Shown: piece by piece, positions 7,902 through 14,765 of the stretch
Layout: each line of letters opens with the position of its first letter
How positions within the stretch are numbered: the stretch's first letter is position 1
Assembly (NCBI GenBank): GCA_964463145.1
Contig: CAYXBG010000026.1
Location: forward strand, 1-19,454
From: CAYXBG01 sp964463145
GTDB taxonomy: Bacteria > Acidobacteriota > UBA6911 > RPQK01 > CBDAPI01
Reading direction: 5' to 3'
Length of the DNA: 19,454 bases
Notes under the pieces: generated by a model
The model's input: the letters and a program-made list of their open reading frames with translations, nothing else
What the model was told of the DNA's origin: nothing
Databases searched by the model: none
Program-made: the position numbers and the translations under genes

Positions 7902-8306
7902 ATGGCCAAATCTGAAAAAAAAGCTACCAAGAAAAACAAGAAAAAGGAGCGGCGTACGGTTCTTCACGGAATCGTGCATATTAAGGCGACCTTCAATAAC
8001 ACTTTAATTTGTATCAGCGATTTGGAAGGTAACGTTTTGGCACACGGCAGTTCCGGCGCTCAGGGCTTTCGGGGCAGCAGAAAGAGTACTCCTTTCGCAG
8101 CCTCTCAAGCTGCCCATCGGGCTGCAGCCGGAGCCAGAGACCAATACGGGATGAGATATTGTGATGTACAGGTTAAGGGCCCTGGATCCGGGCGAGAAGC
8201 AGCTATTAGATCTCTCCAGGCATCCGGTCTTGAGGTGCGTAGCATTAAGGACGTTACACCCATCCCGCACAATGGGTGTCGACCTCCTAAAAAGAGGCGC
8301 GTCTGA
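7902..8306 (+). CDS. rpsK: Ribosomal protein uS11
   Basis: The product has 134 residues. After a very lysine-rich N-terminus (residues 2-18) the conserved uS11 core follows: GIVHIKATFNNTLICISDLE, then SSGAQGFRGSRKSTPFAA and the ending DVTPIPHNGCRPPKKRRV. The asparagine in HNG (N124) is the position that forms isoaspartate in some bacteria. uS11 lies on the 30S platform near the E-site mRNA. An AAGGAAG ribosome-binding site precedes the start. In many bacteria rpsD follows; here the next gene is rpoA after 87 nt. Confidence 0.98.
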   Translation: MAKSEKKATKKNKKKERRTVLHGIVHIKATFNNTLICISDLEGNVLAHGSSGAQGFRGSRKSTPFAASQAAHRAAAGARDQYGMRYCDVQVKGPGSGREAAIRSLQASGLEVRSIKDVTPIPHNGCRPPKKRRV

Positions 8307-8393
8307 GCCAGACCTTAAAAGCTAATGGGGATTTCGTTCTCTAGACTCGACAAAATACTGAGCAGAGATTTAATCATAGGGAGATAGATAAGA

Positions 8394-9377
8394 ATGTTAG
8401 GTTTTCAACGACCCAAGAGACTTACGTGTAATCCGGAGACGCTTTCACCAACGTTTGGACATTTCTACGCGCAACCCTTCGAACGGGGCTTTGGGACAAC
8501 CGTTGGTAGTGCAATGCGACGAACATTACTCTCTTCTATCGAAGGAGCGGCTATCACCGCTGTGAAAATAGAAGATGTCCTGCATGAGTTCTCGGCGATT
8601 CCTGGAGTGCGTGAAGATGTAGCAAACGTATTCATGAATTTAAAACGTGTTCCCTTACGGTTGAATGTTGATCATCCCAAGATCATCTATCTGGAATCAA
8701 ACGGAGAAGGTGTCTTGACCTCTGGCGATATAAAGCCGGATCCAGATGTAGAGATTCTGGATTCTTCCATCAAGATCGCAACCGTCAATTCATCAGCGAA
8801 TTTGAAGATGGAAATAAGGGTACGCAAGGCCAGAGGTTACCAGCCGGCGAATGAGAACTTTGAGCCGGAGCTAGGGATTGGCTTCATACCGATTGACTCA
8901 GTTCACTCTCCGGTGCAGAGAGTTAATTTTAACGTGGAGGCCGCACGCTTAGGTCGCTCAACTGACTACGATAGGTTGAATCTGGAAGTTTGGACTGACG
9001 GAAGTGTCAGTCCCGAAGATGCAGTCGCTGAAGCAGCAAAAAACCTCAAAGATCATCTTTACATATTTATCAACTTCGAGGAGGAAATTGAAGTTGTTGA
9101 AGTTCCTGAGGCCGAAAATGTTGACACTATCAATGACAATCTCTCCAAATCTGTTGAGGAATTGGAACTTTCAGTCCGGTCGTACAATTGCCTAAAGAAC
9201 GCTAACATCCGAACCATTGGTGAGTTGGTGGTTAAGACCGAGGCAGAGATGCTTAAGACCAAGAACTTTGGGCGGAAATCGCTTACCGAAATCCGCGATA
9301 TTCTGGCCGAAATGGGGTTGGGTTTTGGTTTGACGCTTGAAGAAGGAGAGACTGGTTCCCGGGTGGAGAAGATCTAA
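8394..9377 (+). CDS. rpoA: DNA-directed RNA polymerase subunit alpha
   Basis: The product has 327 residues, standard for alpha. The N-terminal assembly domain (about 1-230) contains FYAQPFERGFGTTVGSAMRR and LLSSIEGAAITAVKIEDVLH. A linker follows, then the C-terminal domain (about 250-315) with LELSVRSYNCLKNANIRTIG and NFGRKSLTEIRDILAEMGL. R262 corresponds to E. coli R265, the key UP-element DNA contact, and the neighbouring N in RSYN is also conserved. The start has an AGGGAGA ribosome-binding site. The opening GFQRPKRL resembles alpha subunits I associate with Acidobacteriota, a weak taxonomic hint from memory only. Confidence 0.98.
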   Translation: MLGFQRPKRLTCNPETLSPTFGHFYAQPFERGFGTTVGSAMRRTLLSSIEGAAITAVKIEDVLHEFSAIPGVREDVANVFMNLKRVPLRLNVDHPKIIYLESNGEGVLTSGDIKPDPDVEILDSSIKIATVNSSANLKMEIRVRKARGYQPANENFEPELGIGFIPIDSVHSPVQRVNFNVEAARLGRSTDYDRLNLEVWTDGSVSPEDAVAEAAKNLKDHLYIFINFEEEIEVVEVPEAENVDTINDNLSKSVEELELSVRSYNCLKNANIRTIGELVVKTEAEMLKTKNFGRKSLTEIRDILAEMGLGFGLTLEEGETGSRVEKI

Positions 9378-9406
9378 TAGGCGATAGGTAGAGGCAGGAG
9401 CAGAGT

Positions 9407-9784
9407 ATGAGACATCGGAAAACTGGTCGAAAGCTCAACAGAACACCGAGCCATCGGAAGGCCCTACTCCGTAATATGGCAACGGATCTACTTGAACATG
9501 AGGGAATGGTGACTACTTTGCCGAAGGCAAAGGAGTTGCGTCCTTATGCCGAGAAATTGATCACCCTTGGGAAGAAAGAAAATCTGCATGCCCGGCGTCG
9601 GGCATTGTCTCTGATTCGTCGTAAGTCGGTTGTAGCCAAACTTTTCGATGACTTGGCCCCCCGCTATGCAAAACGGCCGGGAGGATACACGCGTATCGTA
9701 AAGCTGGGTAATAGAAAAGGTGATGCTGCTCCTCTAGCAATGATTGAGTTGGTCAGCGAAGACAGCAAAGAGGAAGCCTCCTGA
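9407..9784 (+). CDS. rplQ: Ribosomal protein bL17
   Basis: The product has 125 residues and matches bL17, a 50S protein near the tunnel exit. The N-terminal block MRHRKTGRKLNRTPSHRKAL is diagnostic, and the ending GGYTRIVKLGNRKGDAAPLA followed by MIELV is conserved. A short acidic tail (SEDSKEEAS) follows. AGGAG precedes the start. It closes the alpha cluster; the next gene starts about 178 nt later. Confidence 0.98.
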   Translation: MRHRKTGRKLNRTPSHRKALLRNMATDLLEHEGMVTTLPKAKELRPYAEKLITLGKKENLHARRRALSLIRRKSVVAKLFDDLAPRYAKRPGGYTRIVKLGNRKGDAAPLAMIELVSEDSKEEAS

Positions 9785-9831
9785 AAAAGTTGTCGGTTTG
9801 TGTGATGAATTCCAACCCTTGAGCTGATCTG

Positions 9832-9849
9832 CGCGGAAGTAATTCTGCG
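9832..9849 (+). other. Small hairpin after rplQ
   Basis: CGCGGAA and TTCTGCG can pair as a 7-bp stem with one G-T wobble around a GTAA loop (GNRA type). It lies 48 nt after the rplQ stop, where a terminator of the ribosomal transcript would be expected, but no T-run follows, so I do not call it an intrinsic terminator. It may be a transcript-end or processing structure, or chance. Confidence 0.3.
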
Positions 9850-9892
9850 GCATTTCCAGATATCCGGCACGCTCACTCCGGGGGGGGCTTCT

Positions 9893-9898
9893 TATAAA
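9893..9898 (+). promoter_or_regulatory. Possible -10 element upstream of proS
   Basis: TATAAA matches the sigma-70 -10 consensus at five of six positions and lies 63 nt before the proS start, in a spacer where a promoter is plausible because the ribosomal cluster has just ended. No good -35 is seen at 16-18 nt (CGCTCA at 9870-9875 is poor). The space where the -10/-35 spacer would fall contains a run of eight G (9880-9887). Confidence 0.25.
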
Positions 9899-9961
9899 TT
9901 TGAGAGCCTTCTGCTGTTATCTTCTGGACAGGGCACTCGGCTCGGAGATAGTCTGCCGTCT

Positions 9962-11487
9962 ATGGAGAAACGGGCGAGCACCGCAATTACCCCGACAAGA
10001 GCCGAGAACTACCCTAAGTGGTTCCAGCAAGTTGTACGTGCTGCAGACCTTGCTGAGTCNNNNNNNNNNCCGTGCGTGGCTGTATGGTTATAAAACCCTG
10101 GGGCTATGCCATCTGGGAAAATATGCAGCGTCTACTAGACGGCATGTTTAAGGAGACTGGTCACAAGAATGCCTATTTTCCGATTTTTATCCCTAAAAGC
10201 TTTTTGGAAAAAGAAGCAAGTCATGTGGAGGGTTTTGTCAAGGAGTGTGCAGTCGTCACACACCATCGGCTAGAGGAGAGCCCTGAGGGGGAGCTAGTCC
10301 CTGCAGGTAAGTTGGAAGAACCTCTCGTTGTGCGTCCCACCAGTGAGACCATTATAGGAGATAGTTTTTCTAGATGGATTAGTAGTTATAGGGATTTACC
10401 TATCCTTATCAATCAGTGGGCTAATGTGGTCCGTTGGGAATTGAGAACACGACTCTTCCTGCGGACTACGGAGTTCCTTTGGCAGGAAGGACACACCGCT
10501 CATTCTACCGCCGAGGAAGCGCTGGCAGAAACACATACTATCCACGAGATCTATGCTAGGTTCGCCGAGGAATTTATGGCTTTGCCAGTGATCAAAGGAG
10601 AAAAGACTCCTGCGGAACGTTTTCCTGGGGCGGAACGTACTTTTAGTATCGAAGCCATGATGCAGGATGGGAAAGCATTGCAGGCTGGCACCTCTCATTT
10701 TCTGGGACAGAATTTTTCCAGAGCCCAAAATATTCGATTTTTGGACGATACAGGGAAGCAGCAATACGCCTGGACTACCTCTTGGGGTGTGTCTACTCGA
10801 CTCGTGGGAGCCTTGATCATGGCTCATAGCGATGACAATGGTCTCGTTTTACCTCCACGGTTGGCACCAGTACATGTTGTGATTTTACCTATACTGTTTA
10901 AAAGCGACCGACCCGACCTCATTCTAGATCACTGCCTAAAACTGAAAGATGCATTACAGGAACTCAAATTCGGAGATGGGAATGTTGAGGTTGAAATTGA
11001 TGACCGCGAATTACGCGGCGGAGAAAAGGCCTGGAATTGGATAAAGAAGGGTGTGCCAATTCGAGTTGAGATAGGTCCTCGTGATATAGCATCTGACAGT
11101 GTTTTCTTGGCACGACGGGATCAGTCTCCACATGAAAAGGAATCTCTGCCAACAGATAAGTTTCTGGCAACTGTCACTTGCATGCTGACAGAAATCCAGG
11201 ATGGACTTATGGAGCGTGCTGTCAGGCTACGTTCTGAAAATACCCAGATCCTTAACAGTCGTGAAGATTTCTACAGATTTTTTAAAAAAGGCCAGGATGG
11301 CCTGGGGGCAGGTGGTTTCGCCTTGGCTCATTGGAGTGGAGATGAAGCTATTGCTGAACAGGTACAGAAAGACCTCCAGGTAACGATCCGATGCATTCCA
11401 CTGGACGATAACGAAGGTGGTGCCGGCACCTGCATCTTTTCCGGACAGCCAAGCCCGCAGAGAGTCGTGTGGGCCAAAGCATACTAG
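9962..11487 (+). CDS. proS: Prolyl-tRNA synthetase, short (archaeal/eukaryotic-like) type, broken by an assembly gap
   Basis: This enzyme ligates proline to tRNA-Pro in the cytosol. The sequence follows the compact class II form without the inserted editing domain of E. coli ProRS. The N-terminal piece from ATG 9962 reads MEKRASTAITPRAENYPKWF and continues to LAES at the N-run. After the gap the frame restarts with VRGCMVIKPWGYAIWENMQ from 10072. Motif 1 is AYFPIFIPKSFL; motif 2 starts at RPTSETIIGD (about 10333) and includes FLRTTEFLWQEGHTAH; motif 3 is DDNGLVLPPRLAP (10831-10869). The C-terminus ends in WAKAY with the conserved final tyrosine. Only two cysteines remain in the C-terminal domain (RCIP, GTCIF), so the zinc site of some relatives is probably absent. 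The two parts are in different frames only because the N-run length is not real. No strong ribosome-binding site precedes ATG 9962. Confidence 0.93.
10060..10069. other. Assembly gap (10 N) inside proS
   Basis: Ten undetermined bases interrupt proS. The family alignment around LA(D/E)-x-x-PVRG suggests that about five unknown bases are needed to join LAES to PVRG in frame. Ten does not fit the frame, so the N-run is a placeholder of arbitrary length, not a biological frameshift. Confidence 0.9.
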
Positions 11488-11524
11488 GCGGGCATTTCCG
11501 GGAGCCTGAACATTTTTACCTAAT

Positions 11525-13726
11525 ATGAAAATCCTGCTCCGTATTATTTTAGGGTTTTTGGTAGTAGAGCACTTCTATGCAGAGGAAGCTCAGCTGCTAT
11601 CGGTGGAAAATCTTTATCATCCTAGGTACAAGTTGAATTTTGACGGATCTCCTCCTTCGATTCTTCGTTGGCGTAGAGATGGAAAGCACTATTTAAGGTG
11701 GGATCGCACCCAAGATGGAGTTGCTAAGAGACTAGTACAAGTCAACGCCATCAGCGGGGAAACTCAGATTTTCTACGAAAACCACAAGATCCAGGCTGCA
11801 TTCATGAAAAACGTTGGCCTCAATCGCGAACAAGCAGAGAGACTTGTTCGCGATGGGAAATTCCGACTCAGTCCTGACGAAGGCGCGGTTCTAATTCAAT
11901 ATCACCGGGAGCTCTTTTATTTGCACTTCGAGACGGGGCGAGCACTGAGGCTGACAGACTCAAAATCTCTGGAGAGGGAGGTAAGTTTTAGTCCAGATAG
12001 TCGATTAGTGTCTTTTGTTCGAGACCACGATCTCTACGTTTTCGAAATTGAGAAAGTCGTAGAAAAGCGGCTAACGAAAAATGGGAGTAATAATGTACTC
12101 AATGGAATTTTGGACTGGGTTTATCAAGAGGAAATCTACGGACGAGGTAATTTTAAAGGATATTGGTGGAGTCCCGACTCTTCCAGTATCGCCTATCTGC
12201 AGCTAGACATATCTGACGTGCCCAGTTTCACTGTCACTGACCACATTCCAAGATATCTAAGGGAAGAAACAATCCGATATCCCAAGGCTGGAGAATCCAA
12301 TCCTGTCGCTCGACTTGGCGTCGTAGCATCGACAGGAGGGGGAACAAAGTGGCTGGATTTGAGTCAATATAAGCCGGAAGACCGACTCATTGTAAAAGTA
12401 GGTTGGAAAGATCGTAGCCAGAAAGTTTTTTTCCAGGTTCAAAATAGAAAGCAGACCTGGCTGGACCTCAACTTAGGAGATCCGGATGGTGGTGGTGTCC
12501 ACCAGATTTTTCGAGAAACCACCAGGGCTTGGGTCAATGTTCTCGATGAGCCTTACTGGCTGGAGGACGGTACATTTCTATGGCAATCGGAGCGCTCTGG
12601 ATGGAGGCATTTGTATCATTATGATTCTAAAGGAGAATTACTGCGTGTCTTAACAAAAGGTGAGTGGGAGGTCCGCTCTCTTGAGGGTATTAACGAGAAG
12701 AGAGGATGGGTTTACTTCACCGGAACGCGCAGATCTCACGTTGGATTAGATCTCTATCGCGTGACGCTGGTTAATGGGACTATCAAGAGAATTTCAAAGC
12801 GCGAGGGAGAACATAGAGTTCTTTTCAACAGTCAATTGACCCACTACATAGATACGTGGAGCAATCTTGTGACTCCTCCCCAAGTCCATCTAATGGATTC
12901 AATTGGCCAGATAGTTCGCACCATTTACGATGATACCGTAGAGAAGTTAAATGACCTTAGTCTCGGTCGCCCGGAGCTCTTACAGGTTCCTTCGAGGGAT
13001 GGTTTTATGATGGAGTCAATGTTAATCACGCCTCCTGAGTTCAATCCATCAAGGCGCTATCCGGTATTAGTACATGTGTATGGAGGCCCCCACACGCAAA
13101 GGGTTAAGAATGCTTGGGGGGGGCGAAACTATCTTTGGCATCAGATGTTGGCACAAAAGGGCTATCTGATTTGGATCTGTGACAATCGAAGTGCCAGTGG
13201 TAAGGGGGCGCAATCAACCTGGCCGATCTATCGGAATTTTGGGGAACTGGAACATAGAGACATTGAGGATGGAGTGGCTTGGCTCAAAGCCAAGCCTTGG
13301 GTCGATCCTCAACGGATTGGTCTCTGGGGGTGGAGTTTTGGTGGATTCATGACATTGTATTCTATGACGCACAGTGACAGTTTTAAAATGGGGATCGCTG
13401 GTGCACCGGTAACGGATTGGAGTCTATACGATACTATTTATACAGAGCGTTATATGGACACCCCCCAGGCCAACCCAAAGGGGTATCAGTCTTCCTCAGT
13501 TATCAGAACGGCAAAGGATCTCAAGGGCAGGCTTCTATTGATCCATGGAAATATGGATGACAATGTGCATATCCAAAACACTTTTAGCTTTGTGCACGAA
13601 TTACAAAAGTCTGGGAGACAATTTGAGCTAATGGTCTATCCGCGTTCTAGGCATGGAGTTCGAGGTTTGAGTCTTGTCTATCATCTACGTAAAATGATGG
13701 CCGAATACATCGAAAAAAACCTCTAG
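11525..13726 (+). CDS. Secreted dipeptidyl-peptidase IV-like serine protease (S9 family)
   Basis: The product has 733 residues. It begins with a likely signal peptide (MKILLRIILGFLVVEHFYA), so it acts in the periplasm or outside the cell. Residues about 30-500 form the DPP-IV N-terminal beta-propeller, with repeated strands such as LSPDEGAVLIQYHRELFYLH. The motif DWVYQEEIYG gives E202-E203, the double glutamate that in DPP-IV anchors the substrate N-terminus. YPKAGESNPVARL follows, as in the family. The C-terminal alpha/beta-hydrolase domain has GWSFGG with nucleophile S604, HGNMDDNVH with D678 (and N680), and RSRHG with H710, so the triad is complete. The expected activity is release of Xaa-Pro or Xaa-Ala dipeptides from peptides. 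A G8 run at codon 531 precedes the catalytic serine. It lies 37 nt after proS and could be co-transcribed. Confidence 0.93.
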   Translation: MKILLRIILGFLVVEHFYAEEAQLLSVENLYHPRYKLNFDGSPPSILRWRRDGKHYLRWDRTQDGVAKRLVQVNAISGETQIFYENHKIQAAFMKNVGLNREQAERLVRDGKFRLSPDEGAVLIQYHRELFYLHFETGRALRLTDSKSLEREVSFSPDSRLVSFVRDHDLYVFEIEKVVEKRLTKNGSNNVLNGILDWVYQEEIYGRGNFKGYWWSPDSSSIAYLQLDISDVPSFTVTDHIPRYLREETIRYPKAGESNPVARLGVVASTGGGTKWLDLSQYKPEDRLIVKVGWKDRSQKVFFQVQNRKQTWLDLNLGDPDGGGVHQIFRETTRAWVNVLDEPYWLEDGTFLWQSERSGWRHLYHYDSKGELLRVLTKGEWEVRSLEGINEKRGWVYFTGTRRSHVGLDLYRVTLVNGTIKRISKREGEHRVLFNSQLTHYIDTWSNLVTPPQVHLMDSIGQIVRTIYDDTVEKLNDLSLGRPELLQVPSRDGFMMESMLITPPEFNPSRRYPVLVHVYGGPHTQRVKNAWGGRNYLWHQMLAQKGYLIWICDNRSASGKGAQSTWPIYRNFGELEHRDIEDGVAWLKAKPWVDPQRIGLWGWSFGGFMTLYSMTHSDSFKMGIAGAPVTDWSLYDTIYTERYMDTPQANPKGYQSSSVIRTAKDLKGRLLLIHGNMDDNVHIQNTFSFVHELQKSGRQFELMVYPRSRHGVRGLSLVYHLRKMMAEYIEKNL

Positions 13727-14022
13727 TTCAATTAAGTAAGAAGAGATTGGCCTTGGAAGATTAACGCCCATGTTTCTTCTATTTCGGGTTACAATATCGG
13801 AAGTGAAGTACAAAGAAAAAATGAGGTATATACGAGTGATGTTCGGCCTGCCTTTGCCAGCGGCCACCTTATGGTGGTATAAGGGGGCACTGCCTTAGTA
13901 AATGACACCACAATTGTCTATATGAGCCCATCTTTTCGACAACAGGATATGATTTTTTGTGGTGAGATCCCTGAGTTGATTTGTGGCGAATAGCACCATC
14001 TATGAAAGAGAGTTGAGTAAAG
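13727..14022. other. Non-coding stretch between the DPP-IV gene and the RRM gene
   Basis: I see no gene in these 296 bases. The left end has a long AT-rich inverted repeat (AGAAGAGA at 13739-13746 with TTTCTTCT at 13773-13780, one G-T pair) that could end the DPP-IV transcript but has no good T-tract. The middle holds a stronger inverted repeat described separately. The right part should contain the promoter and leader of the RRM gene; a TATGAT at 13948-13953 looks like a -10 but lacks a -35. Confidence 0.6.
13863..13888. promoter_or_regulatory. Inverted repeat with two competing hairpins upstream of the RRM gene
   Basis: CCTTAT and ATAAGG (13867-13872 and 13879-13884) flank GGTGGT as a perfect 6-bp dyad, and the pairing extends outward across an A-G mismatch to GCC/GGC. 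The same bases can instead fold as CCACC-TTAT-GGTGG (13864-13877). It could be a protein-binding operator or an RNA leader element; the sequence alone does not decide. Confidence 0.3.
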
Positions 14023-14298
14023 ATGAACATTTATTGTGGAAATCTCCCTTATGAAATTTCCGAGACGGAATTACGGACAGCCTTTGAGGCTTTTGGTGAG
14101 GTTACCTCGGCCAAAATAATTACTGATGCTTACAGCGGCCGGTCTAAAGGATTTGGTTTTGTGGAGATGTCGGATGATGATGCTGCCAGTGAGGCGATCC
14201 AGCAACTGAATGGTTCCTCAATGGGTGGACGAAACGTCAAAATTAACGAAGCTCGTCCCCGACCAGGGGGGGGAGGCGGAGGCCCTCGTCGATATTAG
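14023..14298 (+). CDS. Small RRM-type RNA-binding protein with glycine-rich tail
   Basis: The 91-residue protein is a single RNA recognition motif. RNP2 is IYCGNL (3-8) and RNP1 is SKGFGFVE (41-48), with the aromatic residues Y4, F44 and F46 that stack on RNA. The spacing and the final GGRNVKINEARPRPGGGGGG match the bacterial RRM proteins known from cyanobacteria and many environmental bacteria, several of which are cold-induced. The C-terminus is a short Gly/Arg tail encoded partly by a G8 run (14266-14273). It stands alone, with about 300 nt of non-coding DNA on each side, and is presumably expressed from its own promoter. The ATG at 14023 lies behind a weak GAG-rich ribosome-binding site. 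Confidence 0.95.
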   Translation: MNIYCGNLPYEISETELRTAFEAFGEVTSAKIITDAYSGRSKGFGFVEMSDDDAASEAIQQLNGSSMGGRNVKINEARPRPGGGGGGPRRY

Positions 14299-14638
14299 AG
14301 AATAAGATCAGTTTTCGTTTAGGGCTCGGGCTTTCCCTCGTCTATGCTTGTCTAGATCGAAGAGGGGTTGGGTTATTGTCCTAATCGAGTAACTCCCCTT
14401 TTCTCCCTGCACCCGTATCGCTATGGTGGATAGATCTGGGCTTGATCCGGGAGTGCCCGGGGGTCTGTTACCCAACCAGAAGGCAAGGATCCTAAGGTCA
14501 TGTCTTGGGCTTCAACTAATCTGTTTTGGGTTGTCGAATAAGAACAGCCTGGCTGAGTAGTGGCTCTTGTCTGAGGGTTGGGAATGAGCTTGAAAGGGTC
14601 TTCCCCATGCGATAGACTTCACGCCCTCTGGTGCATGC
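14299..14638. other. Non-coding stretch between the RRM gene and tRNA-Asn, rich in complementary segments
   Basis: No convincing protein gene is found in these 340 bases. Several pairings are visible: the 14359-14403 stem listed separately; CCGGG-agtg-CCCGG near 14450; and GGTTGGGT (14366-14373) complementary to ACCCAACC (14470-14477). The latter is also complementary over seven bases to GGTTGGG at 14576-14582, so two alternative long-range folds exist. I checked by eye for the conserved cores of SRP RNA, tmRNA, RNase P RNA and 6S RNA and did not recognise any. It could be a 3' UTR, an unrecognised structured RNA, or the tRNA's upstream region. Confidence 0.5.
14359..14405 (+). terminator. 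Possible terminator after the RRM gene
   Basis: GAAGAGGGG (14359-14367) pairs with CCCCTTTTC (14395-14403) as a 9-bp stem with one G-T wobble, and a smaller inner helix (GGTTA/TAATC) can form in the loop. The 3' arm itself is T-rich (CCCCTTTTCT). The long loop and the T-run lying within the stem make it a weak candidate. Confidence 0.3.
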
Positions 14639-14714
<76 letters not shown>

Positions 14715-14765
14715 TTTCTGGCTTTAAAGTACAAAAAGAAGGGCCATCTCTAGTCCCTTTAAGTA

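Noticed and set aside
8347..8376. Promoter-like TCGACA with a TTAATC 17 bases later, upstream of rpoA.
   Set aside because: The -10 is a poor match and the spacer lies inside a continuous ribosomal operon; no other support.
9900..10151. An 83-codon frame spanning the N-run.
   Set aside because: It runs through undetermined bases, has no family resemblance, and overlaps proS in the wrong frame.
10072..11487. An independent gene starting at the GTG at 10072.
   Set aside because: The conserved ProRS N-terminus is present just before the N-run, so this is the continuation of proS, not a true start.
11485..11517. Possible terminator after proS: AGGC/GCCT with an inner CGG/CCG pairing, then TTTTT at 11513-11517.
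   Set aside because: The stem has a four-base bulge, overlaps the proS stop codon and is five bases away from the T-run; too weak to list.
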